64,000 bases of DNA from Corynebacterium lactis (GCF_900519355.1 NZ_ULHE01000003.1:62001-126000), one strand, 5' to 3'; counted from the stretch's first letter, positions 7,889-18,955 are shown. Numbers and translations: made by a program. The notes: generated from the sequence alone by a model not told the origin.

Positions 7889-9429
7889 GTGACTAATAAT
7901 TCCCGCGGAGACCAAGAGTGGACCGCACAGAACGAACGCGACGCCATTGACCACGTCATGGGGTCCGAGCCTCTGCGCGTCGAGCAGTCCCTGTCCATCC
8001 CCTCGGACACGCACAAGGCCGACGCCACACAGCCGGATCTCCCAGAGGACGGCGCCCACCTCGACGATCTAATGGGTGAATCCAAAACGGAATCCATCGA
8101 CCGAGCCGACGTTATCGGCGAGGGGGCCCGCTGGTTCGCCGGCTGGTGCCTGCGCTTCCTCATCGTCTGCGCCGCCGTCTACGTCGCGGCCATCGCTCTG
8201 GGCAAGGTCTGGAGCGGCGTCCTGCCGATCCTGCTGGCCCTGATTGTCTCTACTGTTCTGGCCCCGCCCGCCGTTTTCCTGATGCGCCACAAGTGGCGCG
8301 CGCGCTGGCCGCCTTGACCGTCATCCTCGGCGCCTTCGGCATCATCGGCGGCGTCATCGCAGTCCTCGCTCCGACCGTCCAGTCCCAGATCCCCGAGCTG
8401 CGCCAGCAGTTCACCGACGGCATCAAGGAGGTCCAGAACCTGGTTCAGGGCCCGCCCTTTAACATCAAGGACGACCAAATCCTCGACGCCCTCGACCAGG
8501 GCTCGAAGTGGCTCCAGCAGCGCTCCGGCGACATCGCCAACACCGTATTCCAGGGCATTTCCGTGGTCTCCTCGGTGGCAGTGACACTGGTGGTCATGCT
8601 GGTTTTGACCTTCTTCTTCATCAAGGACGGCCAGGACTTCCTCCCCTGGGTCCGCCGTCTCACCGGCCGTCGCCTCGGCTGGCACCTCACCGAGGTCCTC
8701 ACCCGCTCCTGGAACACCCTGTCTGGGTACATCCGCGCGCAGGCCCTCGTTTCCCTTATCGACGCCATCTTCATCGGCATCGGCCTGGCCGTCTTGAACG
8801 TTCCCCTCGCGATGGTCCTGGCGGTGCTGACCTTCTTCGCGGGCTTCGTTCCCATCGTCGGTGCGTTCACCGCTGGCTTCATCGCAGTCGTCGTGGCACT
8901 GGTCGCCAACGGCCTGACCACCGCGATTTTCGTCCTTCTGATCATCGTCGCTGTGCAGCAGATTGAGGGCAACATCCTCTCCCCGATGCTGCAGTCCAAG
9001 GCGATGGACCTCCACGCGGCAATCGTGCTACTGGCCGTCCTGGTCGGCGGCGGTATCTTCGGCATCATCGGCGCCTTCCTGGCCGTCCCGGTCGCAGCCG
9101 TCGTGGCCGTATGGATGCGCTACCTGGGCGACCTGACCGACCTGCGCACTGGCGACAAGACTGCGAAGGACATTCACTTTGCCACGGACGCCGGATCGAT
9201 CTCCGGCGTGCAGATCGAGGCCGCCGGCCGAGCAATGCGCGACCGCCTGGCCTCCTTCCGCCTCGGGCACAACGAAGATCGCTCGGCGGACAATGCAGTC
9301 AAGACGGACCAGAGCACAGCCGGCGAGGTCTCTCCCGATGCCGGGCCGACGAAGGCACCGGAGGGAGCGGCGACCAAGGCCTTCCACAAGATCACTGAGG
9401 CCGTCACCGGACCGTTCAAGAAGAACTAG
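7889..9429 (+). pseudogene. AI-2E family transporter (UPF0118), single-base frameshift
   Basis: The N-terminal part (GTG 7889 to about 8300) has a soluble acidic head and two membrane segments ending LAPPAVFLMRHKW. The rest continues in another frame from ALAALTVILGAFGIIGG to the end at 9429. The joined protein is about 513 aa with eight membrane segments and the family's VLTFFAGFVPIVGAF and QQIEGNILSPMLQ motifs. One base appears to be missing in the GGCGCGCGCGC stretch at 8295-8305; adding one restores KWPRALAALTV. Members transport small molecules or ions; AI-2 export is not assured. A CATAAT hexamer 6 nt before the GTG suggests a leaderless transcript. Confidence 0.8.
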
Positions 9430-9452
9430 CCTTTTGGCTGTCTAAAGACGAC

Positions 9453-9488
9453 ACGGGCAAGCCCATTCCCGCGGCTTGTCCGTTTTTT
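9453..9488 (+). terminator. Intrinsic terminator of the AI-2E transporter gene
   Basis: An 11-bp stem (ACGGGCAAGCC with GGCTTGTCCGT, one G-T pair) with a 9-nt loop, followed by TTTTTT. Confidence 0.85.
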
Positions 9489-9517
9489 CGTTGCCACAAC
9501 AGGTAAAATACCTTCTC

Positions 9518-10732
9518 GTGTCGAACAAATCAGCAGCAAACCGAACGCTCAGTGGCCCCAGGCCTCTCCTTCCCCGCGTCTCGATGCTGGTGCCGCCGCT
9601 GCTGATGATTCTGGCCGGAGTTCTCGGCGTCTTTTTCTCCGTCTCCAAAGGGACTATCGGCACCGCGTACCTGGTCACCTTCGCTATTGCGGCAATCGTG
9701 TCTGTGCTGCTCGTGGTCCCTCGGGGGCTCGTCGTCACCGTCGCACAGATCCCCATTGTCTACTCGGTCGTAACTGTCCTGACCGCGTGGTTCACCGGAT
9801 CGTTTGCCGACCCGGCCAACGGTGGCGCCACGGCGACGACCCCCACGAAGGCACGGCTCATCACCGCGGCCTATCCCATCATTCAGTACTTCCCCTGGCT
9901 CGCTGCGCTCATGGTTATCTGCAGCGCTATCGCCGTCTGGCGATACCTGGAGCTCACTCGAAAGAATGCGCTGTCAACCAACACGAAGGCGAAGGAGGCC
10001 AAGAAGCGCCAGCAGGACGCAGAGGCCACGATGGAAACCGCTTCCGAGGTGCGCCGTCATCTGACGGAATCCGACACTCGAGTGGAGCGAGCCCGCCGTT
10101 CGCTGGCCAGCGACAGGCCCGGGGATACCCGTCGTCCTGCCGCCGACATTATCCGCGCCGCGGAAGAACGCCGTCGCCAGCGCGCCGAGGCCTTGCGCCA
10201 TCAATCCGCACAGCGCCGCGGGCCTGTGGCACAGCCTCGTCCCACGGGGCAAGAATCCAACCCTTCGACGGACAATTTCTCGACGCGCCCAGCCCGCTCG
10301 GTGCGCCCGCAAAGGCAGGAACGGCCGGAACGGCTGGACAGGTTGGCACAGCCCAATCGACCAAACCCACAGAATAGGCCGAGCACGCGGGGTCCACAGT
10401 TCGAACCGAATCCCACTTCCCGCCGCCCGATCCAGCGCCCAGCGCCGTCTGGAACCGAATACCCCCGTCGTCAAGCCGTCCGTCCGGGTAGCGCCAATCA
10501 GGGCGGGCCGGGGCGCGTCTGGGGCGCGGACGAGTGGCCTCCGAGGCAGGAGCGGCCGCGCCACTCCATGCGGGAGACGCGTGAGGCTTCGCGACGCGTG
10601 TACGACCAAAGACGTAACAACGGCGCCGACGACCGCTCCGGCAGGCGCGAGTGGGGTGAGCGAGGCGACCGGGGTGACCGAGGCGAGCGGGGCGAATGGG
10701 GCCCGTGGCGCGAACGGGACAAGCGCGCCTAG
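9518..10732 (+). CDS. DUF6542-like membrane protein with long charged tail
   Basis: About 404 aa from GTG 9518, chosen because a TAAAAT -10 element sits 8 nt upstream (leaderless) and the upstream TTG in frame lies inside a terminator. Residues about 25-150 hold four membrane segments (for example LVPPLLMILAGVLGVFF and YFPWLAALMVICSAIAVWRY). The rest is a disordered Arg/Pro/Glu-rich tail with RGDRGDRGERGEWG-type repeats near the end. The position directly upstream of xseA and the membrane part fit the DUF6542 proteins of corynebacteria (from memory). Function unknown. Confidence 0.7.
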   Translation: MSNKSAANRTLSGPRPLLPRVSMLVPPLLMILAGVLGVFFSVSKGTIGTAYLVTFAIAAIVSVLLVVPRGLVVTVAQIPIVYSVVTVLTAWFTGSFADPANGGATATTPTKARLITAAYPIIQYFPWLAALMVICSAIAVWRYLELTRKNALSTNTKAKEAKKRQQDAEATMETASEVRRHLTESDTRVERARRSLASDRPGDTRRPAADIIRAAEERRRQRAEALRHQSAQRRGPVAQPRPTGQESNPSTDNFSTRPARSVRPQRQERPERLDRLAQPNRPNPQNRPSTRGPQFEPNPTSRRPIQRPAPSGTEYPRRQAVRPGSANQGGPGRVWGADEWPPRQERPRHSMRETREASRRVYDQRRNNGADDRSGRREWGERGDRGDRGERGEWGPWRERDKRA

Positions 10733-10820
10733 GACTTTTCCACAGCCACCCGGTTGCGGATTGTGGACAGTTTCGAATCGATTGGACGCCAAGTCCGGGC
10801 AATCGTGTATGAGTTGATTT

Positions 10821-12056
10821 ATGTCAAAGCTGGAAACAACGGCAGAAAAGCCCATCCAGGTCCGTCGGCTGAATCAACTTGTCAAGGACTACATTGAGCG
10901 GCTCGGCCACATTTGGGTGGAGGGCGAGATTGCGCAGGTCAACTCTAAGCCGAGTTGGAAGCTCTCCTACATCACCCTGCGAGATACCTCCGCGGAGTTT
11001 TCAGTTTCAATCACCTGTTCCACTGCCGCGCTGAGGGAGCATCCTCTCAAAAACGGCGACCGTGTCGTTGTGTACGGAAAACCCGCCTTTTACGCGGGGC
11101 GCGCGCAGTTTTCCCTCTGGGCTACCGAGTGGCGCCCGGTCGGGCTGGGGATGCTGCTGGCAAGGCTGGAGCAGCTCCGCAAGGCTCTAGCGGCCGAGGG
11201 GCTCTTTGACCCGAGGCTCAAGCGGCCACTTCCCTACCTTCCCAACAAGGTGGGGCTCATTACAGGCCGTGGCTCGGCAGCAGAACGAGACGTACTCTCC
11301 GTGGCACGCGCAAGGTGGCCGGAGGTGGACTTCCGCGTTATCAACACCATCGTCCAGGGTGCCAAGGCCGTTCCGGAGATTCTGGAAGCACTGGCGGAGT
11401 TGGATGCGGATCCCGAGGTTGACGTCATCATTATTGCCCGCGGTGGCGGCAGCGTGGAGGATTTGCTTTCGTTTTCAGACGAGGCACTCATCAGGGCCGT
11501 CAGCAGAGCTACCACGCCCGTGGTCTCCGCGATTGGCCACGAGCCCGACAACCCGCTGTTGGACAACGTGGCGGACCTGCGCGCGGCGACGCCGACGGAT
11601 GCCGCGAAGAAGACGGTTCCCGATGCAGCCGAAGAGCGTCGCCTCATCGCGGATCTGAGGCAACGTTCTTCCGCCTCGCTGCGCCGCTGGGTCGATCGTG
11701 AGATTGCGATGCTGCGAGACCTCACTTCGAGGCCTGTCCTGAGAGATCCGCACACTCCCATTACCGCCCGCCAGGAGATGGTAGATACCCAGGTGGAGCG
11801 CATGCGCTTTATCGTGTCCCGCCAGTTGGAGAGAGAGGAATCCTTGGTCGCGGGACTACGGGGAAAGGTCGCTGCCCTGGGCCCGGCGGCCACACTTGCC
11901 CGCGGATACGCGGTGGTCCAGGTTCAGCCAAAGGACAACTCGGGAGACCTGATTGTGACGTCTATTGAGCAAACCCCGCCTGGATCGCAACTACGCATCC
12001 GGGTCGGAGACGGTTCCATCACCGCGGCGACCATGGGAGTTCGCGCGGCCAACTAG
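10821..12056 (+). CDS. xseA: Exodeoxyribonuclease VII large subunit
   Basis: 411 aa, the family's usual size. An N-terminal OB-fold ([21 protein letters not shown]) is followed by the catalytic domain with [27 protein letters not shown] and [12 protein letters not shown]. It forms the DNA-degrading ExoVII with XseB, whose gene follows 71 nt downstream. The adjacent order xseA-xseB is standard in actinobacteria. Confidence 0.97.
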   Translation: MSKLETTAEKPIQVRRLNQLVKDYIERLGHIWVEGEIAQVNSKPSWKLSYITLRDTSAEFSVSITCSTAALREHPLKNGDRVVVYGKPAFYAGRAQFSLWATEWRPVGLGMLLARLEQLRKALAAEGLFDPRLKRPLPYLPNKVGLITGRGSAAERDVLSVARARWPEVDFRVINTIVQGAKAVPEILEALAELDADPEVDVIIIARGGGSVEDLLSFSDEALIRAVSRATTPVVSAIGHEPDNPLLDNVADLRAATPTDAAKKTVPDAAEERRLIADLRQRSSASLRRWVDREIAMLRDLTSRPVLRDPHTPITARQEMVDTQVERMRFIVSRQLEREESLVAGLRGKVAALGPAATLARGYAVVQVQPKDNSGDLIVTSIEQTPPGSQLRIRVGDGSITAATMGVRAAN

Positions 12057-12127
12057 GCCTTGCCCACCAGCTTCCGCAACGACACACAACGAAACCACTG
12101 CGCCACTCAACCACAAAGGAATGATCA

Positions 12128-12391
12128 ATGTCTGACAATGTTTTCGGTGCCGGCCAGGTCCAACAGGACGCCCCCGCGGTCGAAACCCTCAGCTACGAGC
12201 AGGCCCGCGATAGCTTGATCGAAACGGTGAAGCTCCTCGAGCTGGGCCAGATGAGCCTCGATGAGTCCCTTGCCCTCTGGGAGCGAGGCGAAGCACTGGC
12301 CCGTAGGTGCGAGGAGCACCTCGCTGGGGCCCGCGCAAAGGTGGAGGCAGCGCTCGCGGCCCGAGACGTCAGCGACGCCACTGAGAGTTAA
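12128..12391 (+). CDS. xseB: Exodeoxyribonuclease VII small subunit
   Basis: 87 aa. The helical-hairpin core [20 protein letters not shown] then [22 protein letters not shown] is the XseB signature. An AAAGGA SD precedes the ATG. Its stop codon TAA overlaps, on the opposite strand, the stop codon of the convergent DUF4245-like gene, so the bases TTAA end both genes. Confidence 0.96.
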   Translation: MSDNVFGAGQVQQDAPAVETLSYEQARDSLIETVKLLELGQMSLDESLALWERGEALARRCEEHLAGARAKVEAALAARDVSDATES

Positions 12392-12954
12392 TGTGCCGTT
12401 GCCTTGGGCGCAGCGTCGATCAGGCCCTTCGCCAACTGGGAGAACTCCGCCTCAGAGGCTGTTCCCTCGATGATCGCGCGGGAAGTCCCCAAATCTCCGA
12501 CCCAGACCGGGCGCACATTGTCCTCGGCCGGTACGTACTTCTTCCACTGCACACCCCCAACATCGACCGAGCCGTCGGAGGTGCGGTCCTTGCCGTCAGC
12601 GGGCAGTTTATCCGCCGGGGCATCGGTCTGCGTGACCTGCGCGAATGCCCCGCTTGCGGTGACGTAGCCGACAATTGTCGACTGGTTGCCTGCAGCCATT
12701 CCGGCACGGGTGGAATTCGACGTCCAGCCCTCGGGCACCTTTGGCAGGCGCACCGGGTACGGCACACGCCTGGCCTCCATGTTCAGGAAAGCATCCGCGT
12801 CAACCTCCCTAACCGGGCCGTTTTCGGGCTTGCCGGGGTTGAAGCTGCACAGGCCAGTGAAGCCAATGGTCACGGCTACGCCGATAAACATCACCACGAG
12901 GGTGAGAATCATGTCTCGACTGTCCTGCAGGATCCTGGGTTTTTCGTTTGCCAC
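12388..12954 (-). CDS. DUF4245-like membrane-anchored protein
   Basis: 188 aa. One membrane segment near the N-terminus ([18 protein letters not shown]) is followed by an extracytoplasmic domain with [19 protein letters not shown] and a GGVQWKKYV strand. Size, anchor and position next to xseB/glpX fit the actinobacterial DUF4245 family. No function is known. Convergent with xseB with a 4-nt overlap. Confidence 0.75.
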   Translation of the reverse strand: MANEKPRILQDSRDMILTLVVMFIGVAVTIGFTGLCSFNPGKPENGPVREVDADAFLNMEARRVPYPVRLPKVPEGWTSNSTRAGMAAGNQSTIVGYVTASGAFAQVTQTDAPADKLPADGKDRTSDGSVDVGGVQWKKYVPAEDNVRPVWVGDLGTSRAIIEGTASEAEFSQLAKGLIDAAPKATAH

Positions 12955-13003
12955 GTCGCTTAGTATGCCAAACCTTCCTCCGCAAGGCGGAAAATATGGG
13001 TCT

Positions 13004-13014
13004 CGTCGGCAAGC
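13004..13014 (+). repeat. Intergenic copy of the 11-bp repeated word CGTCGGCAAGC
   Basis: One of 15 exact copies found by eye in this window. Plus orientation: 3998, 7174, 13004, 28443, 35554, 37509, 39953, 54422 and 63689. As GCTTGCCGACG: 19054, 30227, 31415, 43807, 54164 and 62372. This is the only copy outside a gene. Near matches with one change lie near 33718, 52816, 56650 and 60978. Confidence 0.75.
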
Positions 13015-13216
13015 AGCTCTTTAGCGATTGCGGAAATTCTGCGGTGGCGCAATGTGGTGCGGGCCGGGGTTTCCTCCCCCACAATGGAACCTCGTCCACC
13101 CCCGAAAGCTGAAAAAGTGGAACACTGGAAACAGATGTGGGCGCGGGATTTCAGTCCGGGTCCAATACATCGCCATTTCGCTCATACGAATCCCAAAGAC
13201 GGAAGGCCACGAGTTA

Positions 13217-14242
13217 ATGAACGCCTCGAATCCTGAAGCACCAGATCGCAACCTAGCAATGGAGCTGGTCCGAGTGACCGAATCCGCAGCGCTTGCTGCG
13301 GGCCAGTGGGTCGGTCGCGGCCAAAAGGAAAAGGGCGACGGCGCTGCAGTCGACGCCATGCGCAAGCTGATTAACACCGTCACTATGAATGGCGTCGTCG
13401 TCATCGGTGAGGGCGAGAAGGACGAAGCCCCGATGCTGTTCAACGGCGAGCAGGTCGGCAACGGCCACGGCCCGGCAGTCGACATCGCGGTTGACCCGAT
13501 CGATGGCACCACGCTGATGGCCGAGGGTCGCCCGAACTCGATCGCGGTCCTCGCAGCAGCTGACCGTGGTTCGATGTACGACCCGTCCGCGGTGTTCTAC
13601 ATGGACAAGATCGCCGTCGGCCCGGAGGCCGCAGGCAAGATTGATATCGAGGCACCGGTCGAGCACAACATCAAGGCGGTTGCGAAGGCCAAGGGCCTTC
13701 GTCCCGAAGATGTCACCGTGGTCGTCCTGGACCGCCCGCGCCACGCCGACATGATTCGCGATATTCGCGAGGCCGGCGCGAAGGTTCGTCTGATCGGTGA
13801 CGGCGACGTGGCTGGTGCCGTTGCCGCCGCGCAGGACACCAACTCCGTCGACATCATGATGGGCGTCGGCGGCACCCCGGAGGGCGTCATCACCGCGTGT
13901 GCGATGAAGTGCATGGGCGGCGAGATTCAGGGAAAGCTGCACCCGCGCGACGAGGCCGAGATTAAGAAGGCCCTCGATGCAGGCCACGACCTCTCCCGCG
14001 TCCTGACCACCGACGACCTGGTCTCCTCCGACAACTGCTACTTCGTCGCGACCGGCGTCACCAACGGCGACATGCTGCGCGGCGTCGCCTACCGCGGCAA
14101 TGGCGCATGGACCCGCTCGCTGGTCATGCGTTCTAAGTCGGGCACGATTCGCCGCATCGAAGCGTTCCACTCGCTGGAGAAGCTGCGCAAGTACGCCTCC
14201 ATCGATTACGGCTCCGGCGAGATGCCGAGCATCGACCTGTAG
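13217..14242 (+). CDS. glpX: Class II fructose-1,6-bisphosphatase
   Basis: 341 aa from ATG 13217. GlpX motifs: [26 protein letters not shown] (metal and substrate ligands) and [20 protein letters not shown]. It dephosphorylates fructose-1,6-bisphosphate in gluconeogenesis and is the sole FBPase in many corynebacteria. Frame extension upstream exists, but the conserved N-terminus ([21 protein letters not shown]) and GGAAGG upstream support this start. A terminator follows. Confidence 0.97.
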   Translation: MNASNPEAPDRNLAMELVRVTESAALAAGQWVGRGQKEKGDGAAVDAMRKLINTVTMNGVVVIGEGEKDEAPMLFNGEQVGNGHGPAVDIAVDPIDGTTLMAEGRPNSIAVLAAADRGSMYDPSAVFYMDKIAVGPEAAGKIDIEAPVEHNIKAVAKAKGLRPEDVTVVVLDRPRHADMIRDIREAGAKVRLIGDGDVAGAVAAAQDTNSVDIMMGVGGTPEGVITACAMKCMGGEIQGKLHPRDEAEIKKALDAGHDLSRVLTTDDLVSSDNCYFVATGVTNGDMLRGVAYRGNGAWTRSLVMRSKSGTIRRIEAFHSLEKLRKYASIDYGSGEMPSIDL

Positions 14243-14256
14243 AAAATTACCCCTTT

Positions 14257-14286
14257 AGTGGTGCCCTCGTGGCACCACTTTTCTTT
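14257..14286 (+). terminator. Intrinsic terminator after glpX
   Basis: Perfect 9-bp stem AGTGGTGCC/GGCACCACT with a 5-nt loop, followed by TTTCTTT. Confidence 0.9.
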
Positions 14287-14343
14287 AAATCTGATTCATA
14301 CTTGAAAGAGTATTGAGTAGTTCCCTAACGAAAGAGGAAACGA

Positions 14344-15744
14344 ATGACAGAGCAGCAGTTCCGCATCGAGCACGACACCATGGGCGAGGTCAAGGTCCCG
14401 GTCAACGCTCTTTGGCGTGCACAGACCCAGCGTGCGGTCGAGAACTTCCCGATTTCCGGCCGTCCGCTGGAGTCCGCTCAGATTCGCGCAATGGGCCTGC
14501 TGAAGGCAGCCTGCGCCATCGTCAATAAGGACCGCGGTCTGCTGCCCGCCGAGCAGGCAGACGCCATCGTCGCCGCCGCGAAGGAGATCGCAGACGGCAA
14601 GCACGACGCCGAGTTCCCGATTGACGTCTTCCAGACCGGCTCGGGTACCTCCTCCAACATGAACACCAACGAGGTCATTGCTTCCATCGCGAAGGCCAAC
14701 GGCGTCGAGGTCCACCCGAACGACCACGTCAACATGGGCCAGTCCTCCAACGACACCTTCCCGACCGCCACTCACGTCGCCGCCACCGAGGCAGCCGTGA
14801 AGGACCTGATTCCGGGCCTGAAGGTACTGCAGGAGTCCCTGGCCAAGAAGGCCGCCGAGTGGAAGACCGTCGTCAAGTCCGGCCGTACCCACCTGATGGA
14901 TGCCGTCCCGGTCACCCTGGGCCAGGAGTTCTCCGGCTACGCACGCCAGATCGAGGCTGGCATCGAGCGCATCGAGGCCACCCTGCCCCGCCTGGGCGAG
15001 CTGCCGATCGGCGGTACCGCAGTGGGCACCGGCCTGAACACCCCGGCCGACTTCGGCGCCAAGGTCACTGCAGAGCTGGTTGGGCTCACCGGTGTCGAGG
15101 AGCTGCGCGAGGCAAAGAACCACTTCGAGGCTCAGGCCAACCGCGACGGCCTGGTCGAGTTCTCCGGCGCAATGCGCTCGGTTGCCGTGTCCCTAAACAA
15201 GATCGCCAACGACATCCGCTGGATGGGCTCCGGCCCGCTGACCGGCCTCGGCGAGATTCACCTGCCGGACCTGCAGCCGGGTTCCTCCATCATGCCGGGC
15301 AAGGTCAACCCGGTCCTGTGTGAGACCGCGACCCAGGTTTCCGCACAGGTCATCGGCAACGACGCCGCCGTCGCCTTCGCAGGCGCTAACGGTGCGTTCG
15401 AGCTGAACGTCTTCATCCCGGTCATGGCCCGCAACGTTCTGGAGTCCGCGAAGCTGCTGGCCAACACCGCCCGCGTCTTCGCCACCAAGCTGGTCGACGG
15501 CATCGAGCCGAACGTTGACCGCATGAAGACCCTGGCCGAGTCCTCCCCGTCGATTGTGACCCCGCTGAACTCCGCCATCGGCTACGAGAACGCAGCCAAG
15601 GTCGCCAAGACCGCTCTGAAGGAGGGCAAGACCATCCGCCAGACCGTCATCGACATGGGCTTTGTCGACGGCGAGAAGCTGACCGAGGAAGAGCTGGATC
15701 GTCGCCTGAACGTCCTCGATATGGCCAACACCGACCGCGACTAG
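14344..15744 (+). CDS. fumC: Class II fumarate hydratase
   Basis: 466 aa. The superfamily signature [15 protein letters not shown] is intact, as are [18 protein letters not shown] and the [14 protein letters not shown] segment. It interconverts fumarate and malate in the TCA cycle. Located next to glpX as in corynebacteria and mycobacteria. A GAAAGAGG SD lies upstream. Confidence 0.97.
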   Translation: MTEQQFRIEHDTMGEVKVPVNALWRAQTQRAVENFPISGRPLESAQIRAMGLLKAACAIVNKDRGLLPAEQADAIVAAAKEIADGKHDAEFPIDVFQTGSGTSSNMNTNEVIASIAKANGVEVHPNDHVNMGQSSNDTFPTATHVAATEAAVKDLIPGLKVLQESLAKKAAEWKTVVKSGRTHLMDAVPVTLGQEFSGYARQIEAGIERIEATLPRLGELPIGGTAVGTGLNTPADFGAKVTAELVGLTGVEELREAKNHFEAQANRDGLVEFSGAMRSVAVSLNKIANDIRWMGSGPLTGLGEIHLPDLQPGSSIMPGKVNPVLCETATQVSAQVIGNDAAVAFAGANGAFELNVFIPVMARNVLESAKLLANTARVFATKLVDGIEPNVDRMKTLAESSPSIVTPLNSAIGYENAAKVAKTALKEGKTIRQTVIDMGFVDGEKLTEEELDRRLNVLDMANTDRD

Positions 15745-15805
15745 TCCCCTACCAATCCCTGGCTAGCGCCGACTAGTCAAATCCGGGTAGGTTCCTGGCT
15801 TGTTG

Positions 15806-15846
15806 ACGCCCCGGAATTCACGATTTTTCGTTGGATTCCGGGGCGT
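15806..15846 (+). terminator. Strong hairpin after fum, probable terminator
   Basis: Perfect 12-bp stem ACGCCCCGGAAT/ATTCCGGGGCGT with a 17-nt loop, downstream of fum. The T-tract is weak (TTCAGCGTTTC). Confidence 0.6.
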
Positions 15847-15936
15847 TTCAGCGTTTCGAGCAATCCTCTTAAAAATCCTTCTCGGCAGTCCCCCCTCCCC
15901 TCAAAAATATACGTTAACCTGTCAACTTGATTTTTG

Positions 15937-15968
15937 TTGCACGTGGCGTAAAAATACACTACGTGCAA
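15937..15968. promoter_or_regulatory. Operator dyad overlapping the tetR start
   Basis: TTGCACGT and ACGTGCAA form perfect 8-bp outer arms; GTA and TAC pair inside them around AAAA. The 32-bp dyad covers the -10 region and the GTG start of the TetR gene, so it is very likely the regulator's own operator. Confidence 0.7.
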
Positions 15969-16673
15969 GTAAGCAATGTAGACGATACAGAACACGAAGG
16001 TGCCCCCCAGACCGAACGGGAATCAGAATCCCTCCCGGAAATCGGCCTCCGCGAACTAAAGCGACTCAAGACCCATCGTGACCTCGCCGATGCCGCCTCC
16101 TCGCTCGTCCTGGAAAAGGGCTACGACTCCGTCAACATCGAGGACATCTGCGAGCGCGCACACATTAGCCGCAGGACCTTTTTCAATTACTTCGAGTCCA
16201 AGGATCAGTCGATCTTCGGCAAGGGCATAATCCACTTTGGCGAGGAGGACGAGGAAGAGTTCCTCGCCACCACGCACCAGGACCCCATCATGGAGATGCT
16301 CACCCAAATCGAGCGCAAGAACCGGGAAGTCCTGGCCAAGGAAATGGCCCTGGACAACACCAGGGAGTTCCACCGGAGTTTGCGCGATCGTCGCCAGGAG
16401 ATTCTGCGCGAGGAGCCAAAGCTGTCCTCCGTCGTGGTGGCCTACTTCAGCCGCTCGATGCGGAGGGTTCGCTCAGCATTCGAGCGCTATTTCGAGGCCC
16501 ACCCGGAGTCGCGCAACTTCCCAGAACTCCCTACCGAGCACGAAGTCACGCTTTCGATGGGATTCGTCCGCGAATGCGTGCTCTACTCCGCCCTTCATCT
16601 CGATATCTTTGATACTGAAACCCCGCTTCACGACGCCGCGAAGGTCGTCACAACTTTCATGAGGAGGATGTAA
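15963..16673 (+). CDS. TetR-family transcriptional regulator
   Basis: 236 aa from GTG 15963. The N-terminal HTH region is LVLEKGYDSVNIEDICERAHISRRTFFNYFESKD. The ligand domain is unassigned. Its stop (TAA) is immediately followed by the ATG of the exporter gene, so the two form one operon, and the dyad over its start suggests negative autoregulation relieved by an exporter substrate. A further in-frame start exists upstream, but the GTG inside the dyad fits a leaderless mRNA. Confidence 0.88.
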   Translation: MQVSNVDDTEHEGAPQTERESESLPEIGLRELKRLKTHRDLADAASSLVLEKGYDSVNIEDICERAHISRRTFFNYFESKDQSIFGKGIIHFGEEDEEEFLATTHQDPIMEMLTQIERKNREVLAKEMALDNTREFHRSLRDRRQEILREEPKLSSVVVAYFSRSMRRVRSAFERYFEAHPESRNFPELPTEHEVTLSMGFVRECVLYSALHLDIFDTETPLHDAAKVVTTFMRRM

Positions 16674-18292
16674 ATGACCAGCACAACAACTGTCAATGGC
16701 TCGGACAACACAGCGCGCATGGAAACTGCTGCGAAGGTCGTCGCGGAAAATCGCTCGCACATTGGCATCATCTTCCTCGCCCTCATCCTGACGATGCTGA
16801 TGAGCTCGCTGGGACAGATGATCTTCTCTACCGCGCTGCCGACCATCGTCGGCGAGCTCGGCGGCGTGGACCACATGTCGTGGGTCATCTCGGCATTCTT
16901 GCTGACGCAGACGATCGCCATGCCCGTCATTGGCAAGTTGGGCGACATGATCGGGCGAAAGGGCCTGTTCATGATGGGCATCGTCCTGTTCATGTTCGGC
17001 TCCATCCTCGGAGCCATCGCCCACTCGATGAACCTCCTCATCGCCGCCCGCGCCTTCCAGGGCTTCGCCGGCGGAACCCTGATGGTGTCCTCGCAGTCGA
17101 TTCTCGCGGAGGTCGTGCCCGCACGCCAGCGCGGTAAATACATGGGCATCATCGGTGCGGTGTTCGGTTTCAGCTCCGTTCTGGGGCCGGTCCTCGGCGG
17201 CTGGTTCACCGACGGTCCGGGCTGGCGCTGGGGCCTATGGGTCAACGTTCCGCTGGGCCTCATCGCCCTCGCGGTGACGGCGGTGTTCCTTAAGCTGCCT
17301 CGTCGCAGCAATGTCGGCCGCTTTGATTACCTCGGCGCCACCCTGCTCACCGTCGCAGCGTCGACCCTGATTCTGACTACGACATGGGGCGGAACCCAGT
17401 ACGCCTGGACCTCGGGAACAATCCTGACCCTCATCGCGGTCTCCGCGGTCGCCTGGGCCCTCTTCATTTTCACCGAGCGCCGCGCCGCGAACCCTCTGAT
17501 CCCGATGCATCTTTTCCAAACCCGCAACTTCGTGTTGACGACGGTGGCTGGACTGATCCTGGGCATCGCGATGTTCGGCACGATGGCCTACATCCCAACC
17601 TACCTGCAGATGGTTCACTCGATGTCGCCGACGGCAGCTGGCCTGATGATGACGCCAATGATGGTCGGCATGCTGCTGATGTCCATTTTCGTCGGGCAGA
17701 TCATCTCACGCACGGGGAAGTACCGCTTCTACCCCGTGGTCGGCCTGCTGATCATGTCGGTGGCGCTGTACCTGCTGTCTACCTTGGAGTCCTCGACCCC
17801 GCTGTGGCAGGCCGGTATCTACCTGTTCATCATGGGCTTCGGCCTAGGCACCGGCATGCAGGTCCTGGTCCTCATTGTCCAGAACTCGTTTCCGGTCGTC
17901 ATGGTCGGCACCGCGACCGCTGCGAACAATTTCTTCCGTCAGATTGGCGCGCGGTCGGGTCCTCCATCGTCGGCTCGATCTTCATCCAAAGGATGCAGGA
18001 TCTGGCAGGCCAGCGCATCCCTGCCGCCATCGAGCAGATTAAGGCCGCCTCCCCGCAGGCCGCCGCCCAGCTCGCACAGCGCATGGGTTCGGAAGGGTTC
18101 TCGACCAAGTCGATCGGGTCTCTGACCCCGAGCGTCCTGGAATCCCTCCCCGCACCTCTGCACGAAGCACTGGTGACGAGCTACAACGACGGCCTTACCC
18201 CCGTGTTCCTCATGCTCGTCCCGGTGATGGTCCTCGCCGCGGCGATCGTGTTCTTCGTCCGCGAAGAACCGCTAAAGGAGACCGTCGAATAG
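16674..18292 (+). pseudogene. DHA2-type (EmrB/QacA) MFS drug exporter, single-base frameshift
   Basis: Joined, the protein is about 539 aa, the normal length for 14-segment DHA2 exporters. Motif A is GKLGDMIGRKGL, motif C region is GFSSVLGPVLGGWF, and a long extracytoplasmic loop lies near the C-terminus (LAGQRIPAAIEQIKAASP). The frame breaks near 17945-17952: the sequence reads FFRQIGARSG, whereas inserting one G gives FFRQIGGAVGSSIVGSIF, the expected family sequence. Adjacent TetR regulation supports a drug or toxin efflux role. It is either a sequencing error or an inactivated exporter. Confidence 0.85.
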
Positions 18293-18310
18293 GCCCTGCA
18301 CAGGCCCCGC

Positions 18311-18955
18311 TTATGCCCCCACCTGGCCGTCGGCACGGTCGAGCTTGTCCAGAATCGGACGGTTCGGATCGCCGGCGGCCTCGGCTTCTTCCTGAGCCCG
18401 CTTCAGCGCCCGCTCCTCCGGCTTTTCCAGGAGCTTCTCCAGGATGATGACGTCGCGCCACTGGCCGGCCATCGGCCCGTAGGTCATCTTCGCCATGTGA
18501 TGGTAGATGCCCACCTCCCGGAAGCCGAGCTTCTGGTGCAGCTTCAGCGAGCCGATATTCTCCGGGAACACCCACGAATGGATGGACCAGCGCCCCTGCT
18601 CGGTCGCGTCCTCGATCAGGCGGCCGAGAAGCGTGCCGGCAAGGCCCATACCCTGCCCGTCGGGGTGGACGTAGATCGAGTCCTCAATAACTCCGTCGAA
18701 AATCGGCCTCTTCGACACCGGCGCCGCCGACGCCCACGCCAGGATCTTATCCGGATTGTCGTCATCCACCGCGACATAGCACAGGTCAACGTGCTTGAGG
18801 GCGATGAACTCCTCCCACTCGGGTGCCGAGTGTTCCCACGACGCATGCCCCGTATCCAGGCCAATCTCGTAGATCTCCTGAATCTGCGGGTAGTCTTCCT
18901 CGCGCATCATCCGGATTGTGAAACCGCGCTTGCTCTCAGCCTTCTTTTCAGCCAT
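18311..18955 (-). CDS. GNAT acetyltransferase, phosphinothricin/methionine-sulfoximine type
   Basis: 214 aa. The GNAT acetyl-CoA loop is VHPDGQGMGLAGTLL, followed by FPENIGSLKLHQKLGFREVG, typical of the Pat/MddA/YncA subgroup that acetylates phosphinothricin, methionine sulfoximine or similar amino acids. There is a C-terminal extension of about 40 charged residues (EERALKRAQEEAEAAG) not usual for the group. The real substrate is unknown. It is convergent with the exporter gene. Confidence 0.8.
   Translation of the reverse strand: MAEKKAESKRGFTIRMMREEDYPQIQEIYEIGLDTGHASWEHSAPEWEEFIALKHVDLCYVAVDDDNPDKILAWASAAPVSKRPIFDGVIEDSIYVHPDGQGMGLAGTLLGRLIEDATEQGRWSIHSWVFPENIGSLKLHQKLGFREVGIYHHMAKMTYGPMAGQWRDVIILEKLLEKPEERALKRAQEEAEAAGDPNRPILDKLDRADGQVGA

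Noticed and set aside
10640..10720. CRISPR-like or satellite repeat at the end of the DUF6542-like gene
   Set aside because: It is a short coding repeat for RGD/RGE units with no constant spacers.
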